Source: Deltaproteobacteria bacterium (lineage in GTDB: Bacteria > Desulfobacterota > Binatia > DP-6). Taken from it: a DNA stretch of 6,633 nucleotides. The notes under the pieces are model-generated. The model was not told the origin of the DNA. It saw only the letters and a program-made list of their open reading frames with translations, and made no database searches. This document shows positions 6,492 to 6,633 of this stretch, piece after piece; position 1 is the stretch's first letter, and each line of letters begins with the position of its first letter. The stretch lies in assembly GCA_005879205.1 (NCBI GenBank), contig VBLD01000040.1, positions 25,437-32,069 of the forward strand. The letters are read 5' to 3'. Made by a program: the position numbers and the translations under genes.

Positions 6492-6633
6492 CTAGTGGCC
6501 GCCGGCCGGTACCGGTGGCGCACCCGACGGCGGCGTGATCCGGGCGAGCGCGCCCTCGTCGAGCTCCAGGCCGGCGTCGCGCTTGAGCGCGTCGAAGTGG
6601 CCTTGCATCTGGTCCTGGAGCTGCTTGTTGCGG
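6492..6633 (-). CDS. C-terminal end of a gene entering from the right edge, possibly a PpiC/SurA-type foldase
   Basis: The minus strand is open from the window edge to TAG at 6494-6492 and gives 46 residues, starting RNKQLQDQMQGHFDALKRDA and ending in a Pro/Gly-rich tail (PPSGAPPVPAGGH). The first part is an amphipathic helix followed by GLELDEGALARI. A helix, then a short strand with ExDE, then ALARI near the C-terminus resembles the end of parvulin-type peptidyl-prolyl isomerases (SurA/PpiC family), but no catalytic domain is in the window, so this is a guess. Nearly all codons end in G or C. The gene runs in the same direction as the Cys-rich gene, 89 bases ahead of it. Confidence 0.55.
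   Translation of the reverse strand, partial: RNKQLQDQMQGHFDALKRDAGLELDEGALARITPPSGAPPVPAGGH

Noticed and set aside
1..6633. tRNA-Sec (selC), other RNA genes, CRISPR arrays and insertion sequences
   Set aside because: No cloverleaf with a T-loop sequence, no regularly spaced direct repeats, and no transposase or terminal inverted repeats were seen on either strand. This was a reading by eye.

Overview
This is a very GC-rich (roughly 70%) bacterial window with strong G/C preference at third codon positions. It holds the selenocysteine machinery: selA, selB and selD lie on the plus strand in one compact run (140-4536). The organism cannot be named from the window. The base composition, gene style and the Cys-rich secreted protein downstream resemble uncultured high-GC lineages of the former Deltaproteobacteria (Myxococcota, Desulfobacterota or Binatota type). 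That is an impression, not a result.

Layout. Positions 1-62 hold the start of a minus-strand gene that leaves the window on the left. A 77-base divergent gap (63-139) follows and contains a perfect 14-base palindrome. selA (140-1516) makes selenocysteyl-tRNA from seryl-tRNA(Sec). selB (1519-3423), two bases later, is the dedicated elongation factor that brings this tRNA to in-frame UGA codons. selD (3463-4536), 39 bases later, makes selenophosphate, the selenium donor for SelA. On the minus strand, convergent with selD, is a 614-residue secreted Cys-rich protein of unknown function (4558-6402) with a good ribosome binding site. The right edge (6492-6633, minus) holds the last 46 codons of another gene.

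The main point is that SelD appears to be a selenoprotein itself. Its true start is ATG 3463, and codon 26 (3538-3540) is an in-frame UGA at the position of the catalytic Cys17 of E. coli SelD. The UGA is followed by a hairpin that fits the bacterial SECIS pattern. A standard gene caller would cut the protein at GTG 3595 and lose the first 44 residues, including the active site. The operon product that supplies selenium therefore depends on the pathway it feeds. The genes needed for Sec synthesis and insertion are all here except selC (tRNA-Sec), which I could not find in the window. The system is known biology; I found no evidence of an undescribed one.
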